NCBI RefSeq assembly: GCF_014217625.1
Contig: NZ_CP043641.1
Span: forward strand, 124,001 to 188,000
Reading direction: 5' to 3'
From: Leifsonia shinshuensis
GTDB taxonomy: Bacteria > Actinomycetota > Actinomycetes > Actinomycetales > Microbacteriaceae
DNA length: 64,000 bases
Shown here: positions 1 through 9,727 of the stretch, piece after piece
Layout: each line of letters opens with the position of its first letter
Position numbering within the stretch: position 1 is the first letter of the stretch
Notes under the pieces: generated by a model
The model's input: the letters and a program-made list of their open reading frames with translations, nothing else
The model's database searches: none
What the model was told of the DNA's origin: nothing
Made by a program: the position numbers and the translations under genes

Positions 1-1189
1 CGCGCACCAGGCCCTCGAGCACCCAGGCGAGGTAGCCGGGGTGGATGCGGTACATGGTCGAGCACGGGCAGACGACCGAGTCGAGGCAGAAGATCGTGTG
101 CTGCGGGTACTCCGCAGCGAGCCTCTGCACCAGGTTGATCTCGGTGCCGATGGCGAAGGTGGAGCCGGCCGGCGCCGCCTGGATCGCCTTGACGATGTAG
201 TCGGTCGAGCCGTACTCGTCGGCGGCGTCCACGACCTCCATCGGGCACTCGGGGTGCACGATCACGCGCACGCCGGGGAACTCGGCGCGGGCGTGCTCGA
301 TCTGGCCGACGGTGAAGCGCTTGTGCACCGAGCAGAAGCCGTGCCACAGGATGACCTGCGCCTCGCCCAGCGAGGTCTCGTCGTTGCCGCCGAGCGGCTT
401 GCGCGGGTTCCAGAGCGGCATGCGCTCGACCGAGACGCCCATCGCCTTCGCGGTGTTGCGGCCGAGGTGCTGGTCCGGGAAGAACAGCACGCGCTGCCCG
501 CGCTCGAACGCCCACTGGAGGACGGTCGCCGCGTTGGACGAGGTGCACACGATGCCGCCGTGCTCGCCGCAGAACGCCTTGAGCGCCGCCGACGAGTTCA
601 TGTAGGTGACCGGGATGACCGGCACGCGGCCGTCGGCGTCCGGCTCGGTGCCGTACAGCTCCTCCAGCGCCTCCCAGCACTCCTGCACGGAGTCGAGGTC
701 CGCCATGTCGGCCATCGAGCAGCCGGCGGCGAGGTTGGGGAGGATGACGTTCTGCTCGGGCCGCGACACGATGTCCGCGGTCTCCGCCATGAAGTGCACG
801 CCGCAGAACACGATCGTCTCGGCCTCCGGGCGCGCCTTGGCGAAGTTGGCGAGCTGGAACGAGTCGCCCACGAAGTCCGCGAACTGCACGACCTCGTCGC
901 GCTGGTAGAAGTGGCCCATCACCGCGACCCGGTCGCCGAGGGTCGCCTTGGCGGCACGGATGCGCTCCGCGAGCTCGTCCTTGGACGCGGTGCGGTACTC
1001 CTCCGGCAGCTCGCCCTGCTTCGGCGCGAACGCGGGGATCGGGTCGTCCTGCGAGGCGCCGGGACCGTACGAAGGGGGAGCGGAGTCGAACAGCCAGGGC
1101 CCGTCGGCGAGCTCGGGGGCGCAGGTGGCGCCGTCGATGCTGCCGCTCGAGATGAGCTGGATGGTGGTGTCGACCGATGCGATGGTCAT
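1..1189 (-). CDS. nadA: Quinolinate synthase NadA, 3' end outside window
   Basis: NadA condenses iminoaspartate with dihydroxyacetone phosphate to quinolinate in de novo NAD synthesis, using a [4Fe-4S] cluster. Reading the minus strand from ATG at 1189 gives an open frame to the window edge (396 codons). It contains the family segments MGHFYQRDEVVQFAD, FCGVHFMAETADI, GCSMADMADL, TYMNSSA, HPECPMEV and CLDSVVCPCSTMYRIHPGYL. The conserved cysteines in FCGVHF, HPECP and CPCSTM fit the cluster ligands of the long actinobacterial NadA form. The start overlaps the stop of the upstream Nudix gene (ATGA, 1186-1189), so the two are translationally coupled. The C-terminus, and any nadB/nadC that would follow, lie beyond position 1. 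Confidence 0.95.
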   Translation of the reverse strand, partial: MTIASVDTTIQLISSGSIDGATCAPELADGPWLFDSAPPSYGPGASQDDPIPAFAPKQGELPEEYRTASKDELAERIRAAKATLGDRVAVMGHFYQRDEVVQFADFVGDSFQLANFAKARPEAETIVFCGVHFMAETADIVSRPEQNVILPNLAAGCSMADMADLDSVQECWEALEELYGTEPDADGRVPVIPVTYMNSSAALKAFCGEHGGIVCTSSNAATVLQWAFERGQRVLFFPDQHLGRNTAKAMGVSVERMPLWNPRKPLGGNDETSLGEAQVILWHGFCSVHKRFTVGQIEHARAEFPGVRVIVHPECPMEVVDAADEYGSTDYIVKAIQAAPAGSTFAIGTEINLVQRLAAEYPQHTIFCLDSVVCPCSTMYRIHPGYLAWVLEGLVR

Positions 1190-1938
1190 GACTGCTCGCT
1201 TTCCGGGGTGGGACGGTGCTGGCGCAGGCCGACGGGCGGCTGCTGCCGGGGGAGCGGCCCCGCGTCGGCGAGGTCGATCGAGTCGTTGTAGCGGTAGAGC
1301 CGGGGCGGCCGGTGCCGCGTGCCGGTCAGGTAGTCGCCGGTGGCGACGACGGCGCCGGAGGACTCGATGGTCCGCCGGAAGTTGGCCGGGTCGAGGGGGC
1401 GGCCGAGGACCGCCTCGTGCACCTCGCGCAGCTGGGCGAGGGTGAAGCGCTCGCCGAGGAAGGCGTGCGCGATCCGGGAGTACTCCATCTTCGTGCGCAG
1501 CCGCCAGAGGGCGTATTCGACGATCAGCGTGTGGTCGAACGCCAGTTCCGGGAGGTCGTCGGCCGAGAACCAGCCGACGTTCTCGCCGGAGGTCGCCGCC
1601 TCCGCCTCCGCACTGCCGACCAGCGCCCAGTAGACGATGGAGACCACACGCTCGTCGCCGGGGGAGCGCACGGCGTCGCCGAACGTGTAGAGCTGCTCCA
1701 GGTAGCGCGGGGCGAGGCCGGTGGTGTCACCGAGGGTGCGGGCGGCCGCGTAGGCCAGGTCCTCGCCGACGCGCAGGGGACCGCCGGGGAGCGCCCAGCG
1801 CCCTTCGAACGGGGCGCGGATGCGGCGGACCAGCGGCAGCCAGACCTGGGCCCGGCCTCCGGTCAGCTCGTCGGAGCGCAGCGCGAAGATGACCGTCGAG
1901 ACGGCGAGCATCGCACTCGCGCGTTCGTGCTCGGCCAT
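1186..1938 (-). CDS. Nudix-fold transcriptional regulator, NrtR-like (NAD metabolism)
   Basis: This 250-residue protein has an N-terminal Nudix fold (about residues 10-130) and a C-terminal winged-helix-like segment (about 150-215, FTLAQLREVHEAVLGRPLD then NFRRTIESSG). That is the NrtR layout: an ADP-ribose-sensing Nudix domain fused to a DNA-binding domain that represses NAD genes. The Nudix box reads GPLRVGE, seven residues, then RTLGDTTGL. Against the consensus REUXEEXGU, the first Glu is Thr and the EE pair is Asp-Thr, so hydrolysis is probably lost, as expected for a sensor. ATG 1938 has GGGAGG about 7 nt upstream. The 4-bp overlap with nadA and the palindromes just upstream support a local repressor role. 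The last ~25 residues are low complexity. An active ADP-ribose hydrolase is less likely. Confidence 0.82.
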   Translation of the reverse strand: MAEHERASAMLAVSTVIFALRSDELTGGRAQVWLPLVRRIRAPFEGRWALPGGPLRVGEDLAYAAARTLGDTTGLAPRYLEQLYTFGDAVRSPGDERVVSIVYWALVGSAEAEAATSGENVGWFSADDLPELAFDHTLIVEYALWRLRTKMEYSRIAHAFLGERFTLAQLREVHEAVLGRPLDPANFRRTIESSGAVVATGDYLTGTRHRPPRLYRYNDSIDLADAGPLPRQQPPVGLRQHRPTPESEQS

Positions 1939-1954
1939 CGCGGCCTCCCGTCCG

Positions 1955-2010
1955 ACTAAAGGTCACCGTGACCCTAAGTTGGAGATCATCTTAGTGTCAT
2001 CGTGACCAGA
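1955..2010. promoter_or_regulatory. Two-site palindromic operator upstream of nrtR-like gene and nadA
   Basis: Positions 1955-1979 form a 25-bp imperfect palindrome around GGTCACCGTGACC (outer arms ACT and AGT). A second related half-degenerate copy, TGTCATCGTGACC, lies at 1995-2007. Both sit within 75 bp of the start of the Nudix regulator, where a repressor of the nad operon would bind. The promoter -10 on the minus strand may be TAAGAT between the two sites. Autoregulation by the NrtR-like protein is inference. Confidence 0.6.
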
Positions 2011-2101
2011 ACGCCAAACCGGCGGCAACGGTTGCCGCGCGCGCACCAGCAGCACGGACCCGTTATGCTGGCCGAGTCAACTGAATACCGGGCCAATCAG
2101 G

Positions 2102-2312
2102 CCGATGCGGGAGAGTCGCGCGCGCGAGCGGGCGGCACCGAAGGAGCAATCCTCCCCGACAATCTCTCAGGTACGCGTACCGCATCGGACTGGCCACTCT
2201 GAAAAGCAGGGCCGCGCGCAGCACGCGCACGCGCCCTCGCCCACGGTGAAAGCCCCGACCGCAGCAGCGGCCGGGGTGAAACTCTCAGGCCGGATGACAG
2301 AGGGGGAGTTCT
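2102..2312 (+). promoter_or_regulatory. Tandem glycine riboswitch
   Basis: Two glycine aptamers lie in the leader of gcvT. The first is closed by a 9-bp P1 (CCGATGCGG at 2102-2110 with CCGCATCGG at 2180-2188). It carries the typical GGGAGAGTC, GGCACCGAAGGAGCAA and AATCTCTCAGGTA blocks and ends in GACTGGCCACTCTG. The second (about 2230-2312) carries GGTGAAAGCCCCGACCG, GGGGTGAAACTCTCAGGC and GATGACAGAGGGGGAG. The order and linker match the cooperative tandem class that activates gcvTHP when glycine is high. A possible -10 (TATGCT, 2064-2069) precedes it. The riboswitch ends about 65 nt before the gcvT start. Confidence 0.95.
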
Positions 2313-2376
2313 TCACACGGAGCGCGCATCGCGCTACCGTTCATCCCTCCGGCGACGGCCGGCGAACGGAGAACTC

Positions 2377-3558
2377 ATGAGCTCGCACGACAGCCAGACC
2401 AACGACGCAGCGACTGCAGCGACGGAGCGCACCTCGCCGCTGCACGACGCCCACACCGCCGCGGGCGCGTCGTTCACCGACTTCGCCGGCTGGCAGATGC
2501 CGGTGCGTTACTCCAGCGACCTCGCCGAGCACCACGCGGTGCGCACCGCCGCCGGGCTCTTCGACCTGTCGCACATGGGCGAGATCGTCCTGATCGGCCC
2601 CGAGGCCGGACAGGCGCTCGACTACGCGCTCGCCGGCAAGCTGTCGTCGCTCGCCCTCGACCAGGCGAAGTACAGCATGCTGCTCTCCCGCGCCGGCGGC
2701 ATCCTGGACGACCTCGTCGTGTACCGCACAGGCGACGACCGCTACATGGTGGTCGCGAACGCCTCCAACCGGGAGGCCGTGGCCGAGGAGCTGCGCGACC
2801 GCACCGCGCCGTTCGACGTCGAGGTCTTCGACGAGAGCGACGACATCGCGCTCATCGCCGTGCAGGGCCCCGCCGCGCTGAGCGTCGTGCTGGCGACCCC
2901 CGGCTTCCACATCGAGGGCGACGACTTCGACCAGCGGGTCACCGACCTCAAGTACTACTGGAGCATCCCGGCCGAGTTCGAGACGCACCCCGTGCTGGTC
3001 GCCCGCACCGGCTACACCGGCGAGGACGGCTTCGAGCTCTACACGGCGCCCGACAACGCGCGCGCCCTCTGGGACGCTCTCCTGGAGGCCGGCAGCGCGC
3101 AGGGCCTCGTCCCCGCCGGCCTCGCCAGCCGCGACACGCTGCGCCTGGAGGCCGGGATGCCGCTCTACGGCCACGAGCTGGGCCTCGACACCATGCCCGC
3201 CCAGGCCGGTCTCGGCCGCGTCGTCAACCTCGCCAAGGACACCGACTTCGTCGGCCGCGCCGCCAGCGAGGACGGCCCCGACGCCGAGGCGCGCGTCCTC
3301 GTCGGGCTGATGGGCCAGGGCAAGCGCGCCGCCCGCGCCGGCTACCCGGTCGTCGCCCCGGCCGCCGACGGCGCAGACGAGGAGGTCGGGGTCGTGACCT
3401 CCGGCGCCCTCTCGCCGACCATCGGGGTCCCCATCGCCATGGCCTACGTCGCTCCGAAGTTCGCCCGGCCGGGCACCGAGCTGCACGTCGACGTGCGCGG
3501 CACCAGCCTCCCCTTCACCGTCACCGCCCTCCCCTTCTACAGCAGAAAGAAGCACTGA
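2377..3558 (+). CDS. gcvT: Aminomethyltransferase (glycine cleavage T protein)
   Basis: GcvT transfers the methylene group from the H-protein lipoyl arm to tetrahydrofolate and releases ammonia. The 393 residues cover the whole family. Visible blocks are [36 protein letters not shown] (the catalytic Asp lies in the DD pair near 111-112), [14 protein letters not shown] and [13 protein letters not shown]. An extra ~20-residue Thr/Ala-rich N-terminus precedes the usual start, but ATG 2377 has GGAGAA at good spacing, so it is kept. The gene follows the glycine riboswitch and is separated from gcvH by a single base. Confidence 0.97.
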   Translation: MSSHDSQTNDAATAATERTSPLHDAHTAAGASFTDFAGWQMPVRYSSDLAEHHAVRTAAGLFDLSHMGEIVLIGPEAGQALDYALAGKLSSLALDQAKYSMLLSRAGGILDDLVVYRTGDDRYMVVANASNREAVAEELRDRTAPFDVEVFDESDDIALIAVQGPAALSVVLATPGFHIEGDDFDQRVTDLKYYWSIPAEFETHPVLVARTGYTGEDGFELYTAPDNARALWDALLEAGSAQGLVPAGLASRDTLRLEAGMPLYGHELGLDTMPAQAGLGRVVNLAKDTDFVGRAASEDGPDAEARVLVGLMGQGKRAARAGYPVVAPAADGADEEVGVVTSGALSPTIGVPIAMAYVAPKFARPGTELHVDVRGTSLPFTVTALPFYSRKKH

Positions 3559-3559
3559 C

Positions 3560-3934
3560 ATGGCCGCAGAGCAGGACCTGAAGTACACCGCCGAGCACGA
3601 GTGGCTCCTCGTCGAGGGCGACACCGCCACGGTGGGAATCACGAGCTACGCGGCAGAGAAGCTGGGCGACGTCGTGTTCGTCGAGCTCCCCGCCGAGGGC
3701 AGTGATGTGGCCTCCGGCCGCGTGGTGGGCGAGATCGAGTCGACCAAGTCGGTCGGCGAGCTCTTCGCCCCGGTCGACGGCACCGTGGCCGAGGCCAACC
3801 AGGCCGTCGTCGACGCGCCCGAGCTGGTCAACAGCGACCCGTTCGGCGAGGGCTGGCTCATCAAGGTGCGCTTCACCGCCCTCCCCGACGGTCTCCTCTC
3901 CTACGACGAGTACAAGGCCCTCACGGGCGAGTAA
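3560..3934 (+). CDS. gcvH: Glycine cleavage system H protein
   Basis: GcvH is the lipoylated shuttle that carries the aminomethyl intermediate between the P, T and L proteins. It has 124 residues, the normal length. The lipoyl-domain hairpin reads [16 protein letters not shown], with Lys63 the expected lipoylation site. The N-terminus (YTAEHEWL) and C-terminus (EGWLIKV, then [10 protein letters not shown]) match the family. ATG 3560 directly follows the gcvT stop, and gcvP begins 15 bp downstream, so the three genes are one operon under the glycine riboswitch. Confidence 0.97.
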   Translation: MAAEQDLKYTAEHEWLLVEGDTATVGITSYAAEKLGDVVFVELPAEGSDVASGRVVGEIESTKSVGELFAPVDGTVAEANQAVVDAPELVNSDPFGEGWLIKVRFTALPDGLLSYDEYKALTGE

Positions 3935-3949
3935 GGCAACCGCGAGAAC

Positions 3950-6859
<2,910 letters not shown>

Positions 6860-6879
6860 CAGACCCGAAACACCGCTCG

Positions 6880-6922
6880 AACCGCCGAGCCACGGATTGT
6901 CCGTGGCTCGGCGGTTGCGTTT
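6880..6922 (+). terminator. Intrinsic-type terminator after gcvP
   Basis: A perfect 17-bp stem (AACCGCCGAGCCACGGA with its complement) around a TTG loop lies 20 bp after the gcvP stop and runs into GCGTTT. It separates the glycine operon from the accessory operon that follows. Confidence 0.85.
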
Positions 6923-6948
6923 GTGCGTGGAAATGCTTGCAATATAAA
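6921..6948 (+). promoter_or_regulatory. Putative promoter of lipoprotein/lipase operon
   Basis: TTGTGC (6921-6926) and TATAAA (6943-6948) are separated by 16 bp. The stretch 6930-6960 is strikingly AT-rich for this genome. It lies directly behind the gcvP terminator and about 90 bp upstream of the first operon gene. Confidence 0.5.
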
Positions 6949-7039
6949 TTCTATACGGTGTGATTGCAGACGGGGCATGTTAGCCTTCCTCCAGCTGCCG
7001 GCGTCGGTTTGCCGGTCTCCGAGGGGAAGGTGTCTTGCC

Positions 7040-7318
7040 ATGCAGCTAGCCACTCAGAGAAGAGCCGCGGTGGCCTTTCTCGAGACGCAGGGTGGCGTGG
7101 AGCAGATCAGGTTCACCCAGGAGGGTGGACTGTCGGGGTTCGGGGCGCCGTGGGCGGTGAATGCGGTGGTCACCGTCAACGGTGAGGAATACAACGAGAT
7201 TCTGGGTATTACGAGGTACTCGAGGGCCGGTAAGCCGTTGCCAGACACCGCTCCCGGGACGGCGCACGCACCCGTGACCGTGATCTACAGCGATGCCTCG
7301 TCCGAGGTGATCGAATGA
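7040..7318 (+). CDS. Signal-less homologue of lipoprotein immunity-like family (copy A)
   Basis: This is a 92-residue protein of no named family. Its core (AVAFLETQGGVEQIRFTQEG, then NAVVTVNGEEY, then PVTVIYSDASSEVIE) is clearly paralogous to the mature parts of the lipoproteins at 7315-7782 and 19237-19641. Unlike them it has no signal peptide or lipobox from ATG 7040, which has GGGGAAGG about 9 nt upstream. An in-frame upstream ATG at 6977 would add an unconvincing Cys/Arg-rich leader. Its stop overlaps the next start (ATGA). It could be a cytoplasmic immunity variant or a decayed lipoprotein; function is unproven. Confidence 0.6.
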   Translation: MQLATQRRAAVAFLETQGGVEQIRFTQEGGLSGFGAPWAVNAVVTVNGEEYNEILGITRYSRAGKPLPDTAPGTAHAPVTVIYSDASSEVIE

Positions 7319-7782
7319 CTCCGGAAGACTACGCATCGGTTGCCGCCAGCGGCTCGGCTGTCGGCCGCGGGACCGAGCGGGGGACGCAGGCCCGCGAGTC
7401 CCGGACGAGGAGAGTGTTGACTCTGTTGCCCGTAGCGGTGGGTATCTGGGCGGCCCTCGCCGCTGGCTTGAGCGGGTGCGCACTAGGAGGAAGTGATTTG
7501 GGGAAGTCGACGAACCTTGCGAACCAAAGAAAGGCGGCCATTGCCTTCCTCGAATCACAGGGCGGAGTAGAGAAGATCAGATTCGTGCAGGAGGGCGGTC
7601 AACCGGGACTCGGAGCATCTTGGCGGGCCGACGCTGTGGTCACAGTCGAAGGAAACGACTACCGTGCAACGCTCAGCCCCCAGCTCATTTCGTCAGAGCC
7701 CTTGCCAGACGTTGACCCGGGGGCGACGCGAGCTTCCGTGACGGTCATCTTCAGCGATGACTCGTCGGAGGTGATCGAGTGA
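7315..7782 (+). CDS. Putative lipoprotein, immunity-like (copy B), with toxin-start relic at its N-terminus
   Basis: The 155-residue frame has three parts. Residues 1-16 (MTPEDYASVAASGSAV) resemble the first residues of the lipase that follows (MTTAEDYATIANQVYG); the DNA shares CGGAAGACTACGC. Residues 30-55 form a lipoprotein signal: basic RTRR, a hydrophobic segment and lipobox LSGC with Cys55. The mature part matches copies A and C (AAIAFLESQGGVEKIRF and SVTVIFSDDSSEVIE). No start codon exists between ATG 7315 and GTG 7414/TTG 7417. The later starts would lack the basic n-region, so 7315 is kept although GAGGAG precedes 7417. The stop overlaps the lipase start (GTGA). By position and predicted surface location this is the candidate immunity protein for the lipase. 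Confidence 0.72.
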   Translation: MTPEDYASVAASGSAVGRGTERGTQARESRTRRVLTLLPVAVGIWAALAAGLSGCALGGSDLGKSTNLANQRKAAIAFLESQGGVEKIRFVQEGGQPGLGASWRADAVVTVEGNDYRATLSPQLISSEPLPDVDPGATRASVTVIFSDDSSEVIE

Positions 7783-9023
7783 CGACCGCGGAAGACTACG
7801 CCACCATCGCGAACCAGGTTTACGGTGTCGATCCGCTTCAGCGCGAATTTACGGCGGAGAAGCGTGACAAGTTCGCCGCTCCGGGCAGGAGCAAACAGCA
7901 GTTCCAGGTCTACGACACCGCCACCGACCCGGCCACCGGCTTCCAAGGCATGGCCGTCGTCCCCCTCATCGACGGGCTCCCCGACCACTCCCAGGTCTAC
8001 ATCGCCTTCGCGGGCACGAACCCCGACGACCGTGCCGATGTCGTCGCCGACCTGGTCTCGGTGGTGGGGCGCCGCACGGGGGAGGGCACGCAGGTTGCCG
8101 AGGCCGAGAAGTTCGCGGAGCGGGTGCAGGCGCGGCTCGCCGCTGACGGGCATTCAGAGGCGCGCATAGAGACGGTCGGTCACTCGCTCGGCGGCTACCT
8201 CGCCCTGTACGTCGCCGCCGAGAGCCACTGGCACTCGACCACGTTCAACAGTCCTGACCCATGGGGCGTGCTGTCCCCGCAGGCGAAGGAGTGGGTCCAG
8301 GCGGAGCGGACAAGCGGTGGGAGCCCGCTGACGAACTACGTGAACCAGTTCGACCTGGTCGGGAACTTCCTGGGGCACGGCACCGGCGCCGGCGTCTTCG
8401 TCGAGGACGAGCTGTGGAAGGGCGTGATCGCGCATCACGATCTGGCGGCCGCGTTCGACTTCGATCCGTTCGGCGCCATGCTCGGCCTGGGAGGGAAGAG
8501 CCTGACGGTGACGGAGCTCGCGGACCTGGTGGGCGTCGCGAATCCGGGTCACGGGCAGGCGCTGCGGGCTCTCGACGGGATCGTCTCGACCGTCAACGGC
8601 GTCGGCGCGGTCACTGCGGGAGCGACGTTGTCGGGTCTCCTCGTCGCGGTGGACACGGTGGCGGCCCTGGGGCTTGCGTCCAGCGTCGGAAGTGTCGCGA
8701 CCGAGCTCCAGGCCATCAAGGACGTGAACATCGGTCTCGTTCCCGCGATGACCACCGCACTCACGAACGCGAAGATCGCGGCACTACAGCTCTACCCGTT
8801 GGTGACGGAGGCGGACATCGAGGAGTGCGTGCGAGCTCATGGCCTCGAGGTGGAGAAGCACATCGACGAGGAGGCGGTCGCGGCCGTGAACGACCTGCTG
8901 GACGACCACATCGACACGGTGCGGAAGATCTCGCGCGGCGTGATGAACACGGTCACGAACGCGTTCGAACAGGGCACAGCCTGGGCGCGAGCGTATGCGC
9001 TCGGGTCGGTAGGGGGCACGTGA
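7779..9023 (+). CDS. Lipase-fold protein with conserved helical C-terminus; candidate secreted lipase toxin
   Basis: This 414-residue protein has an N-terminal alpha/beta-hydrolase (class-3-lipase-like) domain, about residues 1-235. The nucleophile elbow is GHSLGGYLALY with Ser136. Probable triad partners are Asp192 (in NQFDLVGN) and His220 (in AHHDLAAAF), both conserved in the paralogue at 18011-19240. VYIAFAGTNPDDRADVVAD is the conserved oxyanion-region strand. The C-terminal half has a Gly/Ala/Val-rich stretch (265-320), then charged helices with LYPLVTEADIEECV, also conserved in the paralogue. There is no Sec or Tat signal. GTG 7779 overlaps the upstream lipoprotein stop, and the stop abuts the next ATG. 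The order lipoprotein, N-terminal lipase with C-terminal helical domain, then two small helical proteins recalls the type VII lipase toxin TslA. Hydrolase activity is likely; secretion and toxicity are inference. Confidence 0.75.
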   Translation: MTTAEDYATIANQVYGVDPLQREFTAEKRDKFAAPGRSKQQFQVYDTATDPATGFQGMAVVPLIDGLPDHSQVYIAFAGTNPDDRADVVADLVSVVGRRTGEGTQVAEAEKFAERVQARLAADGHSEARIETVGHSLGGYLALYVAAESHWHSTTFNSPDPWGVLSPQAKEWVQAERTSGGSPLTNYVNQFDLVGNFLGHGTGAGVFVEDELWKGVIAHHDLAAAFDFDPFGAMLGLGGKSLTVTELADLVGVANPGHGQALRALDGIVSTVNGVGAVTAGATLSGLLVAVDTVAALGLASSVGSVATELQAIKDVNIGLVPAMTTALTNAKIAALQLYPLVTEADIEECVRAHGLEVEKHIDEEAVAAVNDLLDDHIDTVRKISRGVMNTVTNAFEQGTAWARAYALGSVGGT

Positions 9024-9358
9024 TGTCATGGCTGGCTGACCTCATCGAGGAGGCGGTGCAGGACGTGTCGGGCACGGTGGACTCGACCATCCACGCGATC
9101 GACGGCGCCGTCCATCAGGCGGCGAAGACGCTGCTGGATGCGGCCCTGCCGCCGGCGGTTCACGCCCAGTACGGGCTCGTGAAGAGCGCCAACTGGGTGG
9201 TCATGCAGGGAGCCGTCACCGCCGTGTACGTCACGCTCAGCAGCGCGAACGTCGCTGCCGGGCTTTCCGGCGCCGTCGAGAAGAAGGTGACGGCCGGGCT
9301 CGAACACATCGCGTCCAAGAACGACTACACCCGCGCCGTGGACAGCATCGCCGTATGA
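9023..9358 (+). CDS. Small helical protein, candidate partner of lipase (111 aa)
   Basis: I do not recognise this 111-residue protein. ATG 9023 shares its A with the lipase TGA (TGATG), so it is translationally coupled. It begins with an amphipathic acidic segment (WLADLIEEAVQDVSGTVDS), continues with alanine-rich helices, and has a moderately hydrophobic middle (VVMQGAVTAVYVTLSSANVAAG). It has no signal peptide, no cysteine and no WXG motif. Its size, helical nature and place after the lipase are what is expected for a secretion partner like TlaA1/TlaA2; this is an analogy, not a sequence match. The stop overlaps the next start (ATGA). Confidence 0.65.
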   Translation: MSWLADLIEEAVQDVSGTVDSTIHAIDGAVHQAAKTLLDAALPPAVHAQYGLVKSANWVVMQGAVTAVYVTLSSANVAAGLSGAVEKKVTAGLEHIASKNDYTRAVDSIAV

Positions 9359-9708
9359 CGCACCACGAACACCGCACCCGGGGGGAGCTGGAGGAAACGC
9401 AGCGCGAGGAGAGCGCCACAGCGTTGCGCCGGATCGAACAGGCCGACGAGTACGTCTCGTACTACCGGTCGCGGATGCGGTCGATGGAGGAGGGCTTCCA
9501 CGAACTCGCCCGGCAGGGCGCGGCCGACGACCCGCGGTTCAGGGCGGTGTTCGCGCAGCTCTCGAACGACGCGGATGAGAACATCCGCTCGGCTGCCGCG
9601 GTGGTCGCCCGCCTGGACGAGGACTACCGAGCGTTGCAGGTCCGCCACGCGCACGAACTCGAGGACTTCCACGAGCACCGGCGAGAGCAGGACCGGTCGG
9701 GAGACTGA
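9355..9708 (+). CDS. Small charged coiled-coil protein, candidate partner of lipase (117 aa)
   Basis: This is a 117-residue, very charged, almost wholly helical protein rich in Glu, Arg, His and Asp (for example LEETQREESATALRRIEQ and ARLDEDYRALQVRHAHELE). It has long heptad-like stretches that predict a coiled coil. There is no membrane segment or signal peptide. ATG 9355 overlaps the preceding stop by 4 bp, making it the last gene of the five-gene operon. It ends 19 bp before the convergent CPBP gene. A small helical cytosolic partner fits a WXG100-like or TlaA-like chaperone role, but no family motif is visible. Confidence 0.65.
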   Translation: MTHHEHRTRGELEETQREESATALRRIEQADEYVSYYRSRMRSMEEGFHELARQGAADDPRFRAVFAQLSNDADENIRSAAAVVARLDEDYRALQVRHAHELEDFHEHRREQDRSGD

Positions 9709-9727
9709 CAGGTCGACGGATCCCGCC

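Noticed and set aside
2002..2202. 66-codon plus-strand frame in the gcvT leader
   Set aside because: It overlaps the first glycine aptamer, whose conserved RNA structure explains the sequence.
6964..7185. 73-codon frame overlapping the first immunity-like gene, considered as a frameshifted signal peptide
   Set aside because: Its N-terminus (MQTGHVSLPPAAGVGL) has no charged-hydrophobic signal pattern and no lipobox before the shared region.
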